DNA of 44,026 nt from Halorubrum kocurii JCM 14978 (GCF_000337355.1 NZ_AOJH01000048.1:1-44026), one strand, 5' to 3'. Shown: positions 16,094 to 25,148, counted from the first letter of the stretch. Made by a program: numbers and translations. The notes: generated from the letters alone by a model not told the origin.

Positions 16094-17073
16094 GCGCCGA
16101 CACCCCCGGCGAGCCGCGCGGTTCCGTTCCCCGTCGCGTCGGTCCCCGACCCGCCGCGATCGGCGTCGAGGTCGCTCTCGGAGAACCGCTCGACCGTGTC
16201 GACGTGCGGAACGGCCTCCAAGTGGACGTACGTGAGGCCCATCGGCTCGACCTCGCCGTAGCCGGGGTCGTTGGCGTGGACCGCGACGACCTGCGTGTCG
16301 GTACGGAGCAGGATCGGGAAGCCGGTGTCGGGTCCGGTCTCCCGGGTGTCGACCTCGTACTCGCCGAGCCCCTCTTCCGTGGCGGCGGCGTGGACCGCCT
16401 CGTTGAGCGACCCGATCTCGTCCGCGTAGCCGTTCTCGACGGCCTCGGTGCCGAGGTACACGTCGGCCTTCGCGACCTCCTCGCGCGGGATCTCGAACTC
16501 ATCGCCGCGCTCGGCCATCATCGCGTCGACGAAGGTGTCGGCGAGCGTCTGCTGTTCGGCCCACCCCTGAACCTCGTTGCCGCCGGCCTTGTCGGGGCCG
16601 CTCGGGCCCAGAACCGGTGACGAGGTCTGCGGGGCGGGCGCGTTCAGGCCGATGCTGCCGACCGTCGAGGTCGGGAGGACGTAGATCTCGTCCGCGGGCG
16701 CCATGGCGTAGTAGCCGCCGGAGGCGCTGATCGACTGCACGCTCGCGATCACGGTCATCTGTTCGCTCGTGCGTTGGACCGCCTTGTACATCCGCTCGGA
16801 CGCGACGGGCGCCCCGCCCGGCGTGTCGAGTTTGAGGACGACCGCGCCGACGGAGTCGTTGGCGCGGATGTCCGCGAGTTCGCTCTCGACGTCGTCCGCG
16901 AGGGCCGCGTTGACGGGACCTTCGATTTCGACGACGGCGACGGTGTCCTCTGGGTCGTTGGTCGCCGCGTACACGCTGGGCGCGAGCACGGCGCCGACCA
17001 CCGCCGCGGCCAACACGACGGCGGCGAGCTGTTGCCGCGACGTGAGGGCCGTGGAGGGCTGTTTGGTTGACAT
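16090..17073 (-). CDS. sppA: S49-family signal peptide peptidase (SppA-like)
   Basis: A 327-aa protein with an N-terminal membrane anchor (LAAVVLAAAVVGAVLAPSVYA) and an S49 protease domain. VVEIEGPVNAALADDVESEL and VLKLDTPGGAPVASERMY form the crotonase-like core. The nucleophile is probably Ser118 in SISASGGYYAM, followed by STVGSIG. The Lys general base of archaeal SppA normally lies about 50 residues downstream; Lys162 (GPDKAGG) is a nearby candidate. SppA digests remnant signal peptides or membrane proteins. It leads the pair with the DUF4350-like gene. Confidence 0.85.
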   Translation of the reverse strand: MSTKQPSTALTSRQQLAAVVLAAAVVGAVLAPSVYAATNDPEDTVAVVEIEGPVNAALADDVESELADIRANDSVGAVVLKLDTPGGAPVASERMYKAVQRTSEQMTVIASVQSISASGGYYAMAPADEIYVLPTSTVGSIGLNAPAPQTSSPVLGPSGPDKAGGNEVQGWAEQQTLADTFVDAMMAERGDEFEIPREEVAKADVYLGTEAVENGYADEIGSLNEAVHAAATEEGLGEYEVDTRETGPDTGFPILLRTDTQVVAVHANDPGYGEVEPMGLTYVHLEAVPHVDTVERFSESDLDADRGGSGTDATGNGTARLAGGVGA

Positions 17074-17242
17074 AACCGAGTAAAGCCTGAGCCAATCGAA
17101 GAATAAAAATTTCGGAAACTACCTCGGTCGAATCTCCCTCGAGCCGGTCGGTCTCCGTCTCGTGGCGCTGCCTCGGTCCGCCCGGTCGTCCCCGCCTCCC
17201 GGCGCCGCCGCGGTCCGCCCGGTCGCCCCCGACACCGATAAC
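17074..17242. promoter_or_regulatory. Divergent promoter region between sppA-like gene and SDR
   Basis: The 169-bp gap contains GAATAAAAATTTCGG (about 17099-17113), the most AT-rich stretch locally and 26-40 bp upstream of the minus-strand ATG at 17073. It fits a TATA element for the peptidase operon. The right half is GC-rich and shows no clear box for the SDR gene. Confidence 0.45.
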
Positions 17243-18142
17243 ATGCTCGCGTTCGAGGAGTCGGGTACCGTGTCACCCAGCGATCTGAGCGGCGAAACCG
17301 TGGTACTCACCGGCGGAACCAGCGGGATCGGTCGCGCAGCGGCGACGGAGCTGGCGGCCCGCGGAGCGACCGTCGCGATCGTCGGGCGAGACCGCTCACG
17401 GGGGGAGGCGACGGCGGCCGAGGCCGACGCGCTCGACGGCGACGTCCGGTTTCACCGCGCCGATCTGGCGACCCGGGCGGCCGTTCGCGACCTCGCCGCG
17501 GACCTCCGCGGGTCGTACGACCGGATCGACGTCCTCGCGCACAACGCCGGGCTCTCGGCGGGGTCGCGGACCGAGACCGCGGACGGGATCGAGCTCACGC
17601 TCGCCGTGAACCACCTCGCGCCGTATCTCCTCACCCGCGAGCTGTTCGACCGGCTCGCCGCCTCGGCGCCCGCCCGCGTCGTCGTCACCGCCTCCGACCT
17701 CCACCGGCGCGCGACGCTCGACTTCGGCGACCTCCAGTTCGCCGACGAGTACGACCCCCTCGACGCGTACGCCCGGTCGAAGCTCGCGAACGTCGCGTTC
17801 ATCCTCGAACTCGCGGACCGGCTCCCGGACGACGCGGGGATCACGGCGAACTGCCTCCACCCCGGCTTCGTGCCCTCGACGAACCTGTTCCGCGACGCCG
17901 CGCTCCGCACCCGGCTCGCGGTCCGCGTCGCGGGGCTCGTTCCCGGCGTCGGAACGACGCGCCGGGCGGCCGCGGACCGCCTCCTGCGGCTGATCGCGGC
18001 ACCGGGATACGCCGACCGGACCGGGCGCTACGTCGGCGAGGAGGAACTGACGCCAGCGGACGCGGCGACCAACCCCGAGACGCGCGAGCGGCTCTGGACC
18101 GTCAGCGCCGACCTCGTCGGCGTCGACCCCGACTGGCCGTAG
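17243..18142 (+). CDS. SDR oxidoreductase, retinol-dehydrogenase-like
   Basis: A 299-aa classical short-chain dehydrogenase. The cofactor motif is TGGTSGIGRA, with IVGRDRSRGEA after the second strand (an Arg there favours NADP(H)). LAHNAGL is the NAG motif, VVVTASD holds the catalytic Ser, and YARSKLAN is YxxxK. The length and the late CLHPGFVPSTN segment resemble the retinol dehydrogenase/WW-oxidoreductase group acting on hydrophobic substrates. The ATG at 17243 is preferred over a longer proline-rich extension. The substrate is unknown. Confidence 0.85.
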   Translation: MLAFEESGTVSPSDLSGETVVLTGGTSGIGRAAATELAARGATVAIVGRDRSRGEATAAEADALDGDVRFHRADLATRAAVRDLAADLRGSYDRIDVLAHNAGLSAGSRTETADGIELTLAVNHLAPYLLTRELFDRLAASAPARVVVTASDLHRRATLDFGDLQFADEYDPLDAYARSKLANVAFILELADRLPDDAGITANCLHPGFVPSTNLFRDAALRTRLAVRVAGLVPGVGTTRRAAADRLLRLIAAPGYADRTGRYVGEEELTPADAATNPETRERLWTVSADLVGVDPDWP

Positions 18143-18170
18143 GGCACGATATCCCGATTCCGGAGCCGTC

Positions 18171-19415
18171 TCACGGCTCCGGGAGCGCTCCGCGCGCGGA
18201 GCGCCACCCCTCGAAGAATGCGCCCGCCGGGTGGTAGTCGGGCTCGACGCCGGGCGGGTCCTGCGCGACGAGGTCGCCGTCGGCGGCCGCGGGCAGCCGC
18301 TTCTCGTACCAGACGCCCGCCGGGCCGCGGAACAGGTCGGTCCGGACGAGGAACCGCCGGTGCCACTCCCGGAACCGGTCGGCCTCGTCGGCGTCGCCGC
18401 GAGCCGCCGCGCGCTCGGCGAGCGCCGCGGACGCGCCGATCGCCTCCGCGAGCGCCCAGCCGTACCGGTCGGCGACGATCGGCGACCCGTCGGCCGCGTG
18501 GGTGTACACGAACCCGTTCTCCGCCCAGCCGCGGTCGACGGCGGCGTCGAACAGCTCGCGGGCGCGGCGGTACCACTCGGGGGTCGAGCCGCCGCTCGCC
18601 GCCTCGCCGCCCTCGTACCGGTCGATCAGCGCGAGCAGCTTGGCCCACTCGGCGTGGTGGCCCGGCTGGTACCCCGGCGGCCGGAACTGGTGGCGCGGCT
18701 CGTCTGCGTTGTACGCGAAGTCGTGTTCCCAGTCGGCGGTGTAATGCTCCCACAGCAGCCCGTCGGTCTCGGCGGCGAGGTCGACCGCGATGGCCTCGGC
18801 GACGCGCCGCGCGCGCTCGAGGTCGCGCTCCTCGCCCGTCGCCTCGTGGGCGGCGAGGAACGCCTCGCAGGCGTGCATGTTCGCGTTCTGGCCGCGGTAC
18901 GGCTCCCGCTCGGTCCAGTCGGCGTCGCAGTCGCTCCGGAGGAGCCCGCGGTCGTCGCGGAAGCGCTCGTCGATCAGCGCCCGGGTCGCCTCGAGGTCGG
19001 CCGCGGCGCCCTCGATCCCGGCGTCGACCGCGCGGGCGTACGCCAGCAGGACGAACGCGTGGCCGTACGCCGACCGCGTGCGGTCGACCGGGTCGCCGTC
19101 CGCGTCGACGACGAGCCGGTACCCCCCGTCGTCGGCGCGGTGCGCCTCTCGAAGGAACCGCAGGCCGTGTTCGGCGGCGTCGAGACACCAGTCGGGGCCG
19201 TCGGCGAGCGCGCCGACGGCGAAGTTGGCGACCCCTCGGCAGGTCGCGACGAGGTGCCGCCGGTCGCCGGTGTACGGGTCTCCGGTCGTCGGGTGAAGGA
19301 GGCGGTAGCCGCGGTCGGCGAGCGCGTCGGGGTACTGCACGCGCAGGACCGAGAGCAGCCGCGCCCGGTGCGATCGCGCTCGCCGCTCGTCAGCCTCGCG
19401 TGTCGTCTCGTTCAT
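18171..19415 (-). CDS. AGE-family sugar epimerase/isomerase
   Basis: A 414-aa protein with the length and helical repeats of the (alpha/alpha)6 barrel N-acylglucosamine 2-epimerase family. RRHLVATCRGVANFAVGAL, SAYGHAFVLLAYARAV, YRGQNANMHACEAFLAAHEATGE and PGYQPGHHAEWAKLLALIDRY contain the conserved Arg/His catalytic positions of the mannose isomerase/YihS-type branch. The QNANMH motif is diagnostic. It probably interconverts an aldose and ketose such as mannose/fructose, or sulfoquinovose. The ATG at 19415 is used; upstream in-frame sequence is arginine-rich. No sugar operon surrounds it. Confidence 0.85.
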   Translation of the reverse strand: MNETTREADERRARSHRARLLSVLRVQYPDALADRGYRLLHPTTGDPYTGDRRHLVATCRGVANFAVGALADGPDWCLDAAEHGLRFLREAHRADDGGYRLVVDADGDPVDRTRSAYGHAFVLLAYARAVDAGIEGAAADLEATRALIDERFRDDRGLLRSDCDADWTEREPYRGQNANMHACEAFLAAHEATGEERDLERARRVAEAIAVDLAAETDGLLWEHYTADWEHDFAYNADEPRHQFRPPGYQPGHHAEWAKLLALIDRYEGGEAASGGSTPEWYRRARELFDAAVDRGWAENGFVYTHAADGSPIVADRYGWALAEAIGASAALAERAAARGDADEADRFREWHRRFLVRTDLFRGPAGVWYEKRLPAAADGDLVAQDPPGVEPDYHPAGAFFEGWRSARGALPEP

Positions 19416-19477
19416 GGGGGTTCGCTCGGGCCGCGCTCGGGTAAAGCCGACGCGTCCCGCGCGCTGCGGGCGACCGG

Positions 19478-20335
19478 CTACCACTCGACGTAGGCGAGGT
19501 ACGTCGCGCCCTCGTACTCCAGCAGCCACGTCCCGTAGGAGTCGTCCTCTCGGACCCCCTCATGGTCTCGGATCCGGTCGACCACCGACCGGAAGGCGTC
19601 GTCGTCCTCGAAGTACCCGTCGTCGATCGCCTCCTCGACGACCTCGCGCTCGGCCGTCGAGAGCCCCGCGAGCACGAACAGGTACCGGTCTCGGACCCGG
19701 TCGGCGAACGCGTCCACGTCGGGCGCGGCCTCGGTCGCCTCGTAGCGGTACTCGACCTCTTCGGCGGTTCGCGACTCGACCCCGATCCGGTACCGCTCCC
19801 CCTCGCGGACGAGCACGTCGTACCGCTGGTCCGGCACGAACACCGAGTCGTCCCCGACCTCCGCGGCGCTCCCGTAGCCGACGCCGACGTCGTAGCCGTC
19901 CTGTCCCGGCCGGTCCGCCTCGGAGAGGATCGGTTCGAGGCGCTCCCGATCCGTCTCCGGGAGCTCGTCGAACGCGATCTCGCCCAGTTCGGGGGTCCCG
20001 TCTTCCGGGTCGAAGTCGACGAGCACCTCGTACACCGTCACCTCGCTGCTCGCGATCCGCGTCTCGGAGACCTCATAAAAGGCCCCGTCGACTCGGACGG
20101 CCTCGGTGCGATCGAACAGCCGAGACCGGCCGCTGCGCATGGCCGACCCGTTTTCGATCGCCGACGAGACGACGTCGTACTCCGCCGAGCCCGGCTCGGC
20201 GGTCACCGACACCTCGTCGGCGATGTCGGCGGCGGTCGCCTCGGTCAGGTCGAGGACGACTGCGGGGTGGCCGCAGCCGGCGAGGGGGACGGAGAGGAGG
20301 GCCGTCCCGCTCGCGAGGAATCGGCGGCGTCGCAT
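19478..20335 (-). CDS. Tat-type lipoprotein of unknown function
   Basis: A 285-aa protein starting RRRRFLASGTALLSVPLAGC: twin arginines, a short hydrophobic stretch and a lipobox LAGC near residues 18-21, the usual haloarchaeal Tat lipoprotein signal. The mature part is acidic (DVVSSAIENGSA, YEVSETRIASSEVTVYEVLVDFDPEDG) and ends with DDSYGTWLLEYEGATYLAYVEW. I do not recognise a family. It is expected to be anchored on the outer face of the membrane. It is divergent from the hydrolase at 20564. Confidence 0.75.
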   Translation of the reverse strand: MRRRRFLASGTALLSVPLAGCGHPAVVLDLTEATAADIADEVSVTAEPGSAEYDVVSSAIENGSAMRSGRSRLFDRTEAVRVDGAFYEVSETRIASSEVTVYEVLVDFDPEDGTPELGEIAFDELPETDRERLEPILSEADRPGQDGYDVGVGYGSAAEVGDDSVFVPDQRYDVLVREGERYRIGVESRTAEEVEYRYEATEAAPDVDAFADRVRDRYLFVLAGLSTAEREVVEEAIDDGYFEDDDAFRSVVDRIRDHEGVREDDSYGTWLLEYEGATYLAYVEW

Positions 20336-20563
20336 GGTTCACATGACAGGGAACCGGAACGAAAGCGTTGCGGTTCCGCGGGTGGTCGCGGCGCCCGCTG
20401 CGCCGGCGGAGCGCGCGTCTTCGTCCCCGGATCGGTCACCGCGGTCCCGGCGTCAGGGGCGAGCCGCCGGACCGTCGGTCGGACCGGCCGCCGGCTGTTG
20501 CTTATAAACCGCCGGACGAGTCCGGCACCAGTTCCACCCCGGTCGGTCTCGTTCTGTAACCCG

Positions 20564-21466
20564 ATGACCGAACAGACGACTCCCGCGGCGGACCGGTCGT
20601 CGACGCGGGCCGACTCGCGGACCGAAACGACCGCGGTGAACGGTGGTCGCCGACTCGCGTACGCGGAGTACGGGTCAGAGGCCGGTTCTCCGGTCGTGTT
20701 CCTACACGGGACGCCGGGGTCGCGGCGCCTCGCGGAACTGTTCGACGCGCCCGCCAAGGAGAGCGATCACCGGATCCTCGCGCCCGATCGCCCCGGCTAC
20801 GGCCTGTCCGACCCGTGGCCCGACCGGTCGAGAGCGGACGGCGCGCGGGTCGTCCGCGCCGTGCTCGACCACGCCGGAGTCGAATCCGCCCGTCTCATCG
20901 CGTTCTCCGGGGGCGCCCCCGACGCGTTCGCGGCCGCGGCGGCGCTGCCGGATCGGATAGAGCGGGTGGACGCGGTCGCCGGCGCGACTCCGCCCGAGCA
21001 CACGCGCGAGCGGCCGGGGGTACAGCGGCTGTTGACCCGGATCGGGTCGACGGCGCCCTCGGTGCTGGCCGGGCTGTTGCGCGCCCAGCGGTGGCTCGCG
21101 GGGCGCCGCGACCCGTCGTTCGTCGTCGCCCAGTACACCAACGGGGATCCGACCGCCGCGGTGTCCGACCGCGCGGCGGAGGTCGTGCGCGCGGACTTCC
21201 TCGAGGCGCTCTCCCGCCACCGCAGCGGCGCTGTGACGGAGTTCCGACGGACTGCGGCCGACTGGGACGTGGCGTTCGGGGCGATCGACGCGCCGGTGCG
21301 GTTCTGGCACGGCGAGGACGACACGAACGTCCCGATCGCCGACGTTCGGCGCTTCGAGGCGGCGCTCCCGGCCGCCCGACTGACGGCGCTCGACGACGCG
21401 GACCACCTCCAGACCCTCCTTCGCTCAGTTCCCGCGGCCCTGAACGACGCCGAGCCGCCCGCGTGA
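20564..21466 (+). CDS. Alpha/beta hydrolase
   Basis: A 300-aa single-domain alpha/beta hydrolase. The oxyanion segment is VFLHGTPGSRR (about residues 45-55), then DRPGYGLSDPWPDRS. The nucleophile elbow is LIAFSGGAP with Ser115, an A-x-S-x-G variant of GxSxG. The acid is probably in WHGEDDTNVP and the histidine in DDADHLQTLL. This group covers esterases, epoxide hydrolases and dehalogenases, so the substrate is open. The ATG at 20564 follows TTATAAACC (about 20501-20509). A 22-bp near-tandem duplication spans its stop. Confidence 0.85.
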   Translation: MTEQTTPAADRSSTRADSRTETTAVNGGRRLAYAEYGSEAGSPVVFLHGTPGSRRLAELFDAPAKESDHRILAPDRPGYGLSDPWPDRSRADGARVVRAVLDHAGVESARLIAFSGGAPDAFAAAAALPDRIERVDAVAGATPPEHTRERPGVQRLLTRIGSTAPSVLAGLLRAQRWLAGRRDPSFVVAQYTNGDPTAAVSDRAAEVVRADFLEALSRHRSGAVTEFRRTAADWDVAFGAIDAPVRFWHGEDDTNVPIADVRRFEAALPAARLTALDDADHLQTLLRSVPAALNDAEPPA

Positions 21467-21500
21467 CGGGAGCCGCGTGCCGCCCGCGTGACGGGAGCCG
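21454..21500 (+). repeat. 22-bp direct duplication across a stop codon
   Basis: A 22-bp sequence beginning GCCGCCCGCGTGACGGG is present at 21454-21475 and again at 21479-21500 (period 25 bp). The first copy holds the TGA of the hydrolase gene. The second contributes a GTG (21488) in frame with the downstream regulator, which may mislead start prediction. Confidence 0.85.
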
Positions 21501-21553
21501 GCGATCGAAACGCGGATTTACAAACGGACGCCGCGAACCCGCCCGTCGAGGGG

Positions 21554-22207
21554 ATGAAACGCGTCCAGTTTTCGGCGGCGTACCCGGAGCGGCTCGTCCA
21601 CCCGCTTCACCGGCGGGTCATCGAGCCCGGCCCGGTCGCCCGCGCCGAGCTGCTGACGTGGAGCCCTACCGCGGACGCGACGACGCTGCTCTGGTGTGAC
21701 GCCGACCCGGCCGCGACACGGTCGGTCGTTCGCGCCGTCGACTCGCTCGTCGACAGCGAACTCGTCGAGGACGGTGCCGGGACGTACGCGTTCCTCCGAC
21801 AGGACGGCTACGAGTTCGCGCCGGCGGTGCTCGACGCCATCGCGGCCGCAGGCGTGGTCTTCCTCCCGCCGGTCGTCTTCTCGGCGAGCGGCGACGTGCG
21901 GTTCGAGGCGGTCGGGGAAGCGGCGGCCCTCGGCGCCTTCCACGAGGCGCTCGGCGACCTCGCTGACGTGACGATAGAGCGGGCTCAGGAGTTCGAGCGG
22001 ACGGCGTCGCCCTCGCGGCTCACCGACAGACAGCGGGCCGCGTTGGAGGCTGCGGTCGAGGCGGGGTACTACGAGGTGCCCCGCGACGGGACGACTGCGG
22101 ACGTCGCGGCCGCTCTCGACTGCTCGACGAGCACGGCCGGCGAGCTTGTTCGGAAGGCCGAGGCCGCGGTGATCCAAGAGTTCGTCGCGGCCGGCAGCGG
22201 GGACTAA
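21554..22207 (+). CDS. Bacterio-opsin-activator-type HTH regulator (HTH_10)
   Basis: A 217-aa transcription factor. The N-terminal 140 residues (KRVQFSAAYPERLVHPLHRR ... AVDSLVDSELVEDGAGTYAF) form the Bat-like sensory/association domain. The C-terminal LTDRQRAALEAAVEAGYYEVPRDGTT plus ADVAAALDCSTSTAGELVRKAE is the HTH_10 DNA-binding domain. I chose the ATG at 21554 over a GTG at 21488 because TATA-like ATTTACAAA lies about 35-40 bp upstream and the GTG falls within a duplicated sequence. It may control the neighbouring hydrolase genes, though this is not shown. Confidence 0.85.
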   Translation: MKRVQFSAAYPERLVHPLHRRVIEPGPVARAELLTWSPTADATTLLWCDADPAATRSVVRAVDSLVDSELVEDGAGTYAFLRQDGYEFAPAVLDAIAAAGVVFLPPVVFSASGDVRFEAVGEAAALGAFHEALGDLADVTIERAQEFERTASPSRLTDRQRAALEAAVEAGYYEVPRDGTTADVAAALDCSTSTAGELVRKAEAAVIQEFVAAGSGD

Positions 22208-22283
22208 CGGGAGACGGCGAGCGCGGCGACCGCGACGCCGCTGCCGACGCCGCCACCTCTGCGACCGCCCGTTCCCTCGCCGA

Positions 22284-23219
22284 CTAGTCCGCTCGGAACG
22301 CCACGGCGAGGTCGTCGGCCACGTCCGCGATGGCCTCGGTCGCCCGGTCCACCTCGCGGAGCGTCATGAACCCGTGCACCTGGTCCGCGTAGTTCTCGTA
22401 GCGCGTCGGCACCCCGTCCCGGACCAGCTGTTCGGCGTACGCCTTCCCGCCGTCGCGCAGGGGGTCGAACCCCGCGGTGACGACGGTGGCGGGAGCGACG
22501 CCCGACACGTCGCCGGCGTTCGTCGGGTCGGCGTACGGGTTGCGCGCGTGGAGCTCGTGGTCGTAGTAGCACTCCGTGAACCACTCCAGGTCCGACTCGC
22601 TGAGGACGGTCCCCGCGTGTTCCTCGACCGACGGCTGGTCGGGCTCGACGCCGACGCCGGGGTACAGCAGCGCCTGATACGCGATCTCGGGACCGTCGCG
22701 CTCGACGGCCATGAGCGCGGCGACGGCGGCGAGCGCGCCGCCGGCCGAGTCGCCCGCGACCGCGACCTCGCCGGTTCCGTCGATCGCGTCCGGGTTGGCC
22801 GCCGCCCACTCGACCGCCGCGTACGCGTCCGCGACCGCCGCGGGGAAGGGGTGTTCCGGCGCCAGCCGGTAGTCGACCGAGAGAACCGCGCAGCCGCTCT
22901 CTCGCGTGAGGTGGCGACAGAGCCAATCGTGGGTGCCGATGCTCCCGAACACGAACCCGCCGCCGTGGAAGAACACGACCGTGGGGAACGGACCCTCCCC
23001 GTCGGGGAGGTAGAGCCTGACATCGAGGTCGCCCGCCGGCCCGGGGACCGTCCCGTCCACGGTCCGACCGACCGCCGGCGGATTCCGGTTTTGAACCCAC
23101 GTCATCGGCCGCGTGAGCAGCCGCGCGAGCTTCACTCCCCACCTGCTGTGCGGCAGCGGGAACCGGTCTTGGCGCTCGACCGCCTCCTTCGCCTGCGGAT
23201 CGATCTCGTCGGCGTGCAT
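22284..23219 (-). CDS. Hormone-sensitive-lipase-family esterase
   Basis: A 311-aa carboxylesterase of the HSL (bacterial type IV) family. The oxyanion motif is FFHGGGFVFGS (HGGG, residues 85-88), followed by DYRLAPEHPFPAAVADAY. The nucleophile is Ser158 in GDSAGG. The acid Asp252 is in AGFDPLRD, and the base His282 in DQVHGF. All family hallmarks are intact, so an active esterase on short- to medium-chain acyl esters is expected. No signal peptide is visible, so it is probably cytosolic. It converges with the HTH_10 gene. Confidence 0.92.
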   Translation of the reverse strand: MHADEIDPQAKEAVERQDRFPLPHSRWGVKLARLLTRPMTWVQNRNPPAVGRTVDGTVPGPAGDLDVRLYLPDGEGPFPTVVFFHGGGFVFGSIGTHDWLCRHLTRESGCAVLSVDYRLAPEHPFPAAVADAYAAVEWAAANPDAIDGTGEVAVAGDSAGGALAAVAALMAVERDGPEIAYQALLYPGVGVEPDQPSVEEHAGTVLSESDLEWFTECYYDHELHARNPYADPTNAGDVSGVAPATVVTAGFDPLRDGGKAYAEQLVRDGVPTRYENYADQVHGFMTLREVDRATEAIADVADDLAVAFRAD

Positions 23220-23365
23220 GGTCGACCCTGTGGCGAGTCGGGAGTAAACCTTGGGGACGGCGCGGGTGAGAACCTATTTGTCGCCGTGAGCGAACACCCG
23301 ACCATGAGCGCCGTGGCGTCGACCGCCGCTGACACCTCGCTCGCCGCCTCGCCATCACTCCTGCG

Positions 23366-24733
23366 ATGAGCGCGGACCGGGCGGATGCCGACCCGGAGGA
23401 GACGGGCGCGTTAGCGACGTTCCGTCAGTTCTTCGCGCTGGAGCGGGACGTGCTGGTGGTCTCGCTGGCGATGTTCGCGTTCAGCCTCGGCTTTCAGATG
23501 ACGAGCCGGTTCCTCCCGGAGTACATGGTGGCGCTCGGGGCGTCGGGGTTCGTCGTCGGGCTGTTCGGCACCTTCGGCAACGTCATCTCCGCGCTGTACC
23601 CGTACCCGGGCGGCGCGATCTCCGACCGGGTCGGCTCGCGGTACGCGCTGACGCTCTTCGGGCTGGTCTCGACCGTCGGCTTCGCCGTCTGGCTGGTCGC
23701 CCCGAACGCGGGGGCGGTCGCCGTCGCGGGCGTGACGATCGAGCCGTGGATCTGGATCTTCGTCGGGCTAGCCCTCGCGCAGGCGTGGAAGTCGTTCGGG
23801 CTCGGCGCGACGTTCGCCGTGGTCAAGCAGGCGACGGCCCCGTCCCGACTGGCGGCCGGGTTCGCGAGCACGGAGACGTTCCGGCGCACCGCGTTCCTGA
23901 TCGGCCCCGTCCTCGCGGCGGTCCTCATCGGCCTTCACCCGGCGTTCACCGTGAGCTTCCGGTACGTGCTCGCGGTGGCGGTCGCCTTCGGCGTCCTCGG
24001 GACGCTCGCGCAACACGTCCTGTACGACGCGAGCGGGGACAGCGTCGGCGGCGGGCGGTTCGAGGGACTCGCGCGGATCCGGCGGGACCTCCGCGAGATG
24101 CCCGACCCGCTCCGACCGCTTCTGATCGGCGACACCCTCGTCCGGTTCGCGAACGGGATGGTGTACGTCTTCTTCGTGCTCGTCGTCACGCGGATCTTCT
24201 CGGTCGGGCTGGAGACGACGGTCGGCGTCGGCGGCTTCGCGTACGCCGTGGACCTCTCGCCGCAGGCCTTCTTCGGGTACTTGCTCGGCGTCGAGATGGT
24301 GATCGCGCTGGTCACGATGGTCCCCGCGGCGAAGCTGGCCGAGCGGGTCGGCCTCAAGCCGGTCGTCGCGCTCGGATTCTTCGTGTACGGCGCGTTCCCC
24401 GTCGTCCTCGTGTTCGGCCCCGAACTCCTCTCGCCGGTCGTCTCGGTCCAGTGGGCGCTGGTCGTCGTCTTCGCGTTCTCCGGGCTCCGGTTCGCCGGGC
24501 TCCCCGCGCACAAGGCGCTCATCGTCGGCCCCGCCGAGCAGGGCGCCGGCGGTCGGGTCACGGGGACCTACTACCTGCTCCGGAACACGATCGTCATCCC
24601 GAGCGCCGCGATCGGCGGCTACCTGTGGGACTTCGTCAGCCCGGAGCTCGCCTTCACCGTCGCCGCCGTGATCGGGATCGCGGGGACCGGCTACTTCCTC
24701 GTCTTCGGCGAGGAGTTCGAGGCGTACGCGTGA
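23366..24733 (+). CDS. MFS transporter
   Basis: A 455-aa, 12-helix major facilitator. The N-terminal acidic segment (SADRADADPEETG) precedes helix 1 (LVVSLAMFAFSLGFQM). The signature loop between helices 2 and 3 is PGGAISDRVGSRYAL, close to the canonical GxxxDRxGRR. Helix 5 region APSRLAAGFASTETFRRTAF and the C-terminal GAGGRVTGTYYLLRNTIVIP are typical of drug/sugar exporter-like MFS. The substrate is unknown. An ATG upstream (23304) is out of the likely coding region. Repeat copy 2 begins about 24 bp after its stop. Confidence 0.85.
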   Translation: MSADRADADPEETGALATFRQFFALERDVLVVSLAMFAFSLGFQMTSRFLPEYMVALGASGFVVGLFGTFGNVISALYPYPGGAISDRVGSRYALTLFGLVSTVGFAVWLVAPNAGAVAVAGVTIEPWIWIFVGLALAQAWKSFGLGATFAVVKQATAPSRLAAGFASTETFRRTAFLIGPVLAAVLIGLHPAFTVSFRYVLAVAVAFGVLGTLAQHVLYDASGDSVGGGRFEGLARIRRDLREMPDPLRPLLIGDTLVRFANGMVYVFFVLVVTRIFSVGLETTVGVGGFAYAVDLSPQAFFGYLLGVEMVIALVTMVPAAKLAERVGLKPVVALGFFVYGAFPVVLVFGPELLSPVVSVQWALVVVFAFSGLRFAGLPAHKALIVGPAEQGAGGRVTGTYYLLRNTIVIPSAAIGGYLWDFVSPELAFTVAAVIGIAGTGYFLVFGEEFEAYA

Positions 24734-25148
24734 TATTGTTGGCGTCCCGAGCGACGGCGGGAGTACGTGTCTCAGTTCGGTCGATCGGGTATTTATAAGC
24801 GATCGAGTGGCGTTGCTGTCGGCCGTTTATGAGTGGTTGGCACCGCTGCGGTGACGACCTCCAAAACCCAAGCCGCACCGCACAGCCTCACGCCTCCCCA
24901 GCCTCGTCGGTCACCCTCCGCGTTGCTCCGGGTGACCGACTCCCTCGCGCGTGCACCTCGCGCCCTTCGGGCGCTCGGCGGCACGCGCCACCGCACCAGT
25001 CGTTTATAAATGATGGTCGCCGCCGCTCACGGTCGTTTAAATACTCGCACGGCGCCACCGATCTGCACCACCCACTCCCGGCATCAACCAGTTTGCACTG
25101 TACCGACGCATCGGACTGCGAAAAAACGGCCGACCGAGGAAGAGCGCC
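24734..25148. other. Intergenic region between convergent genes holding repeat copy 2
   Basis: The MFS gene (plus) and the DUF106 gene (minus) both terminate into this 415-bp region. Nearly all of it is repeat copy 2; the last ~68 bp (25081-25148) show nothing recognisable. No coding-like frame is present. Confidence 0.7.
24757..25080 (+). repeat. Dispersed intergenic repeat, copy 2 (short form)
   Basis: About 324 bp homologous to 6419-6859 in the same orientation and missing the 114-bp module. TATA-like boxes recur at 24792-24798 and 25003-25009 (TTTATAA) and 25036-25041 (TTTAAA). The central hairpin is GCGCCC ttc GGGCGC (24960-24974), with an outer stem GCGTGC/GCACGC (24949-24954/24981-24986). 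Stem bases differ from copy 1 while pairing is kept. Both copies sit between convergent genes. No open frame is shared. Confidence 0.85.
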
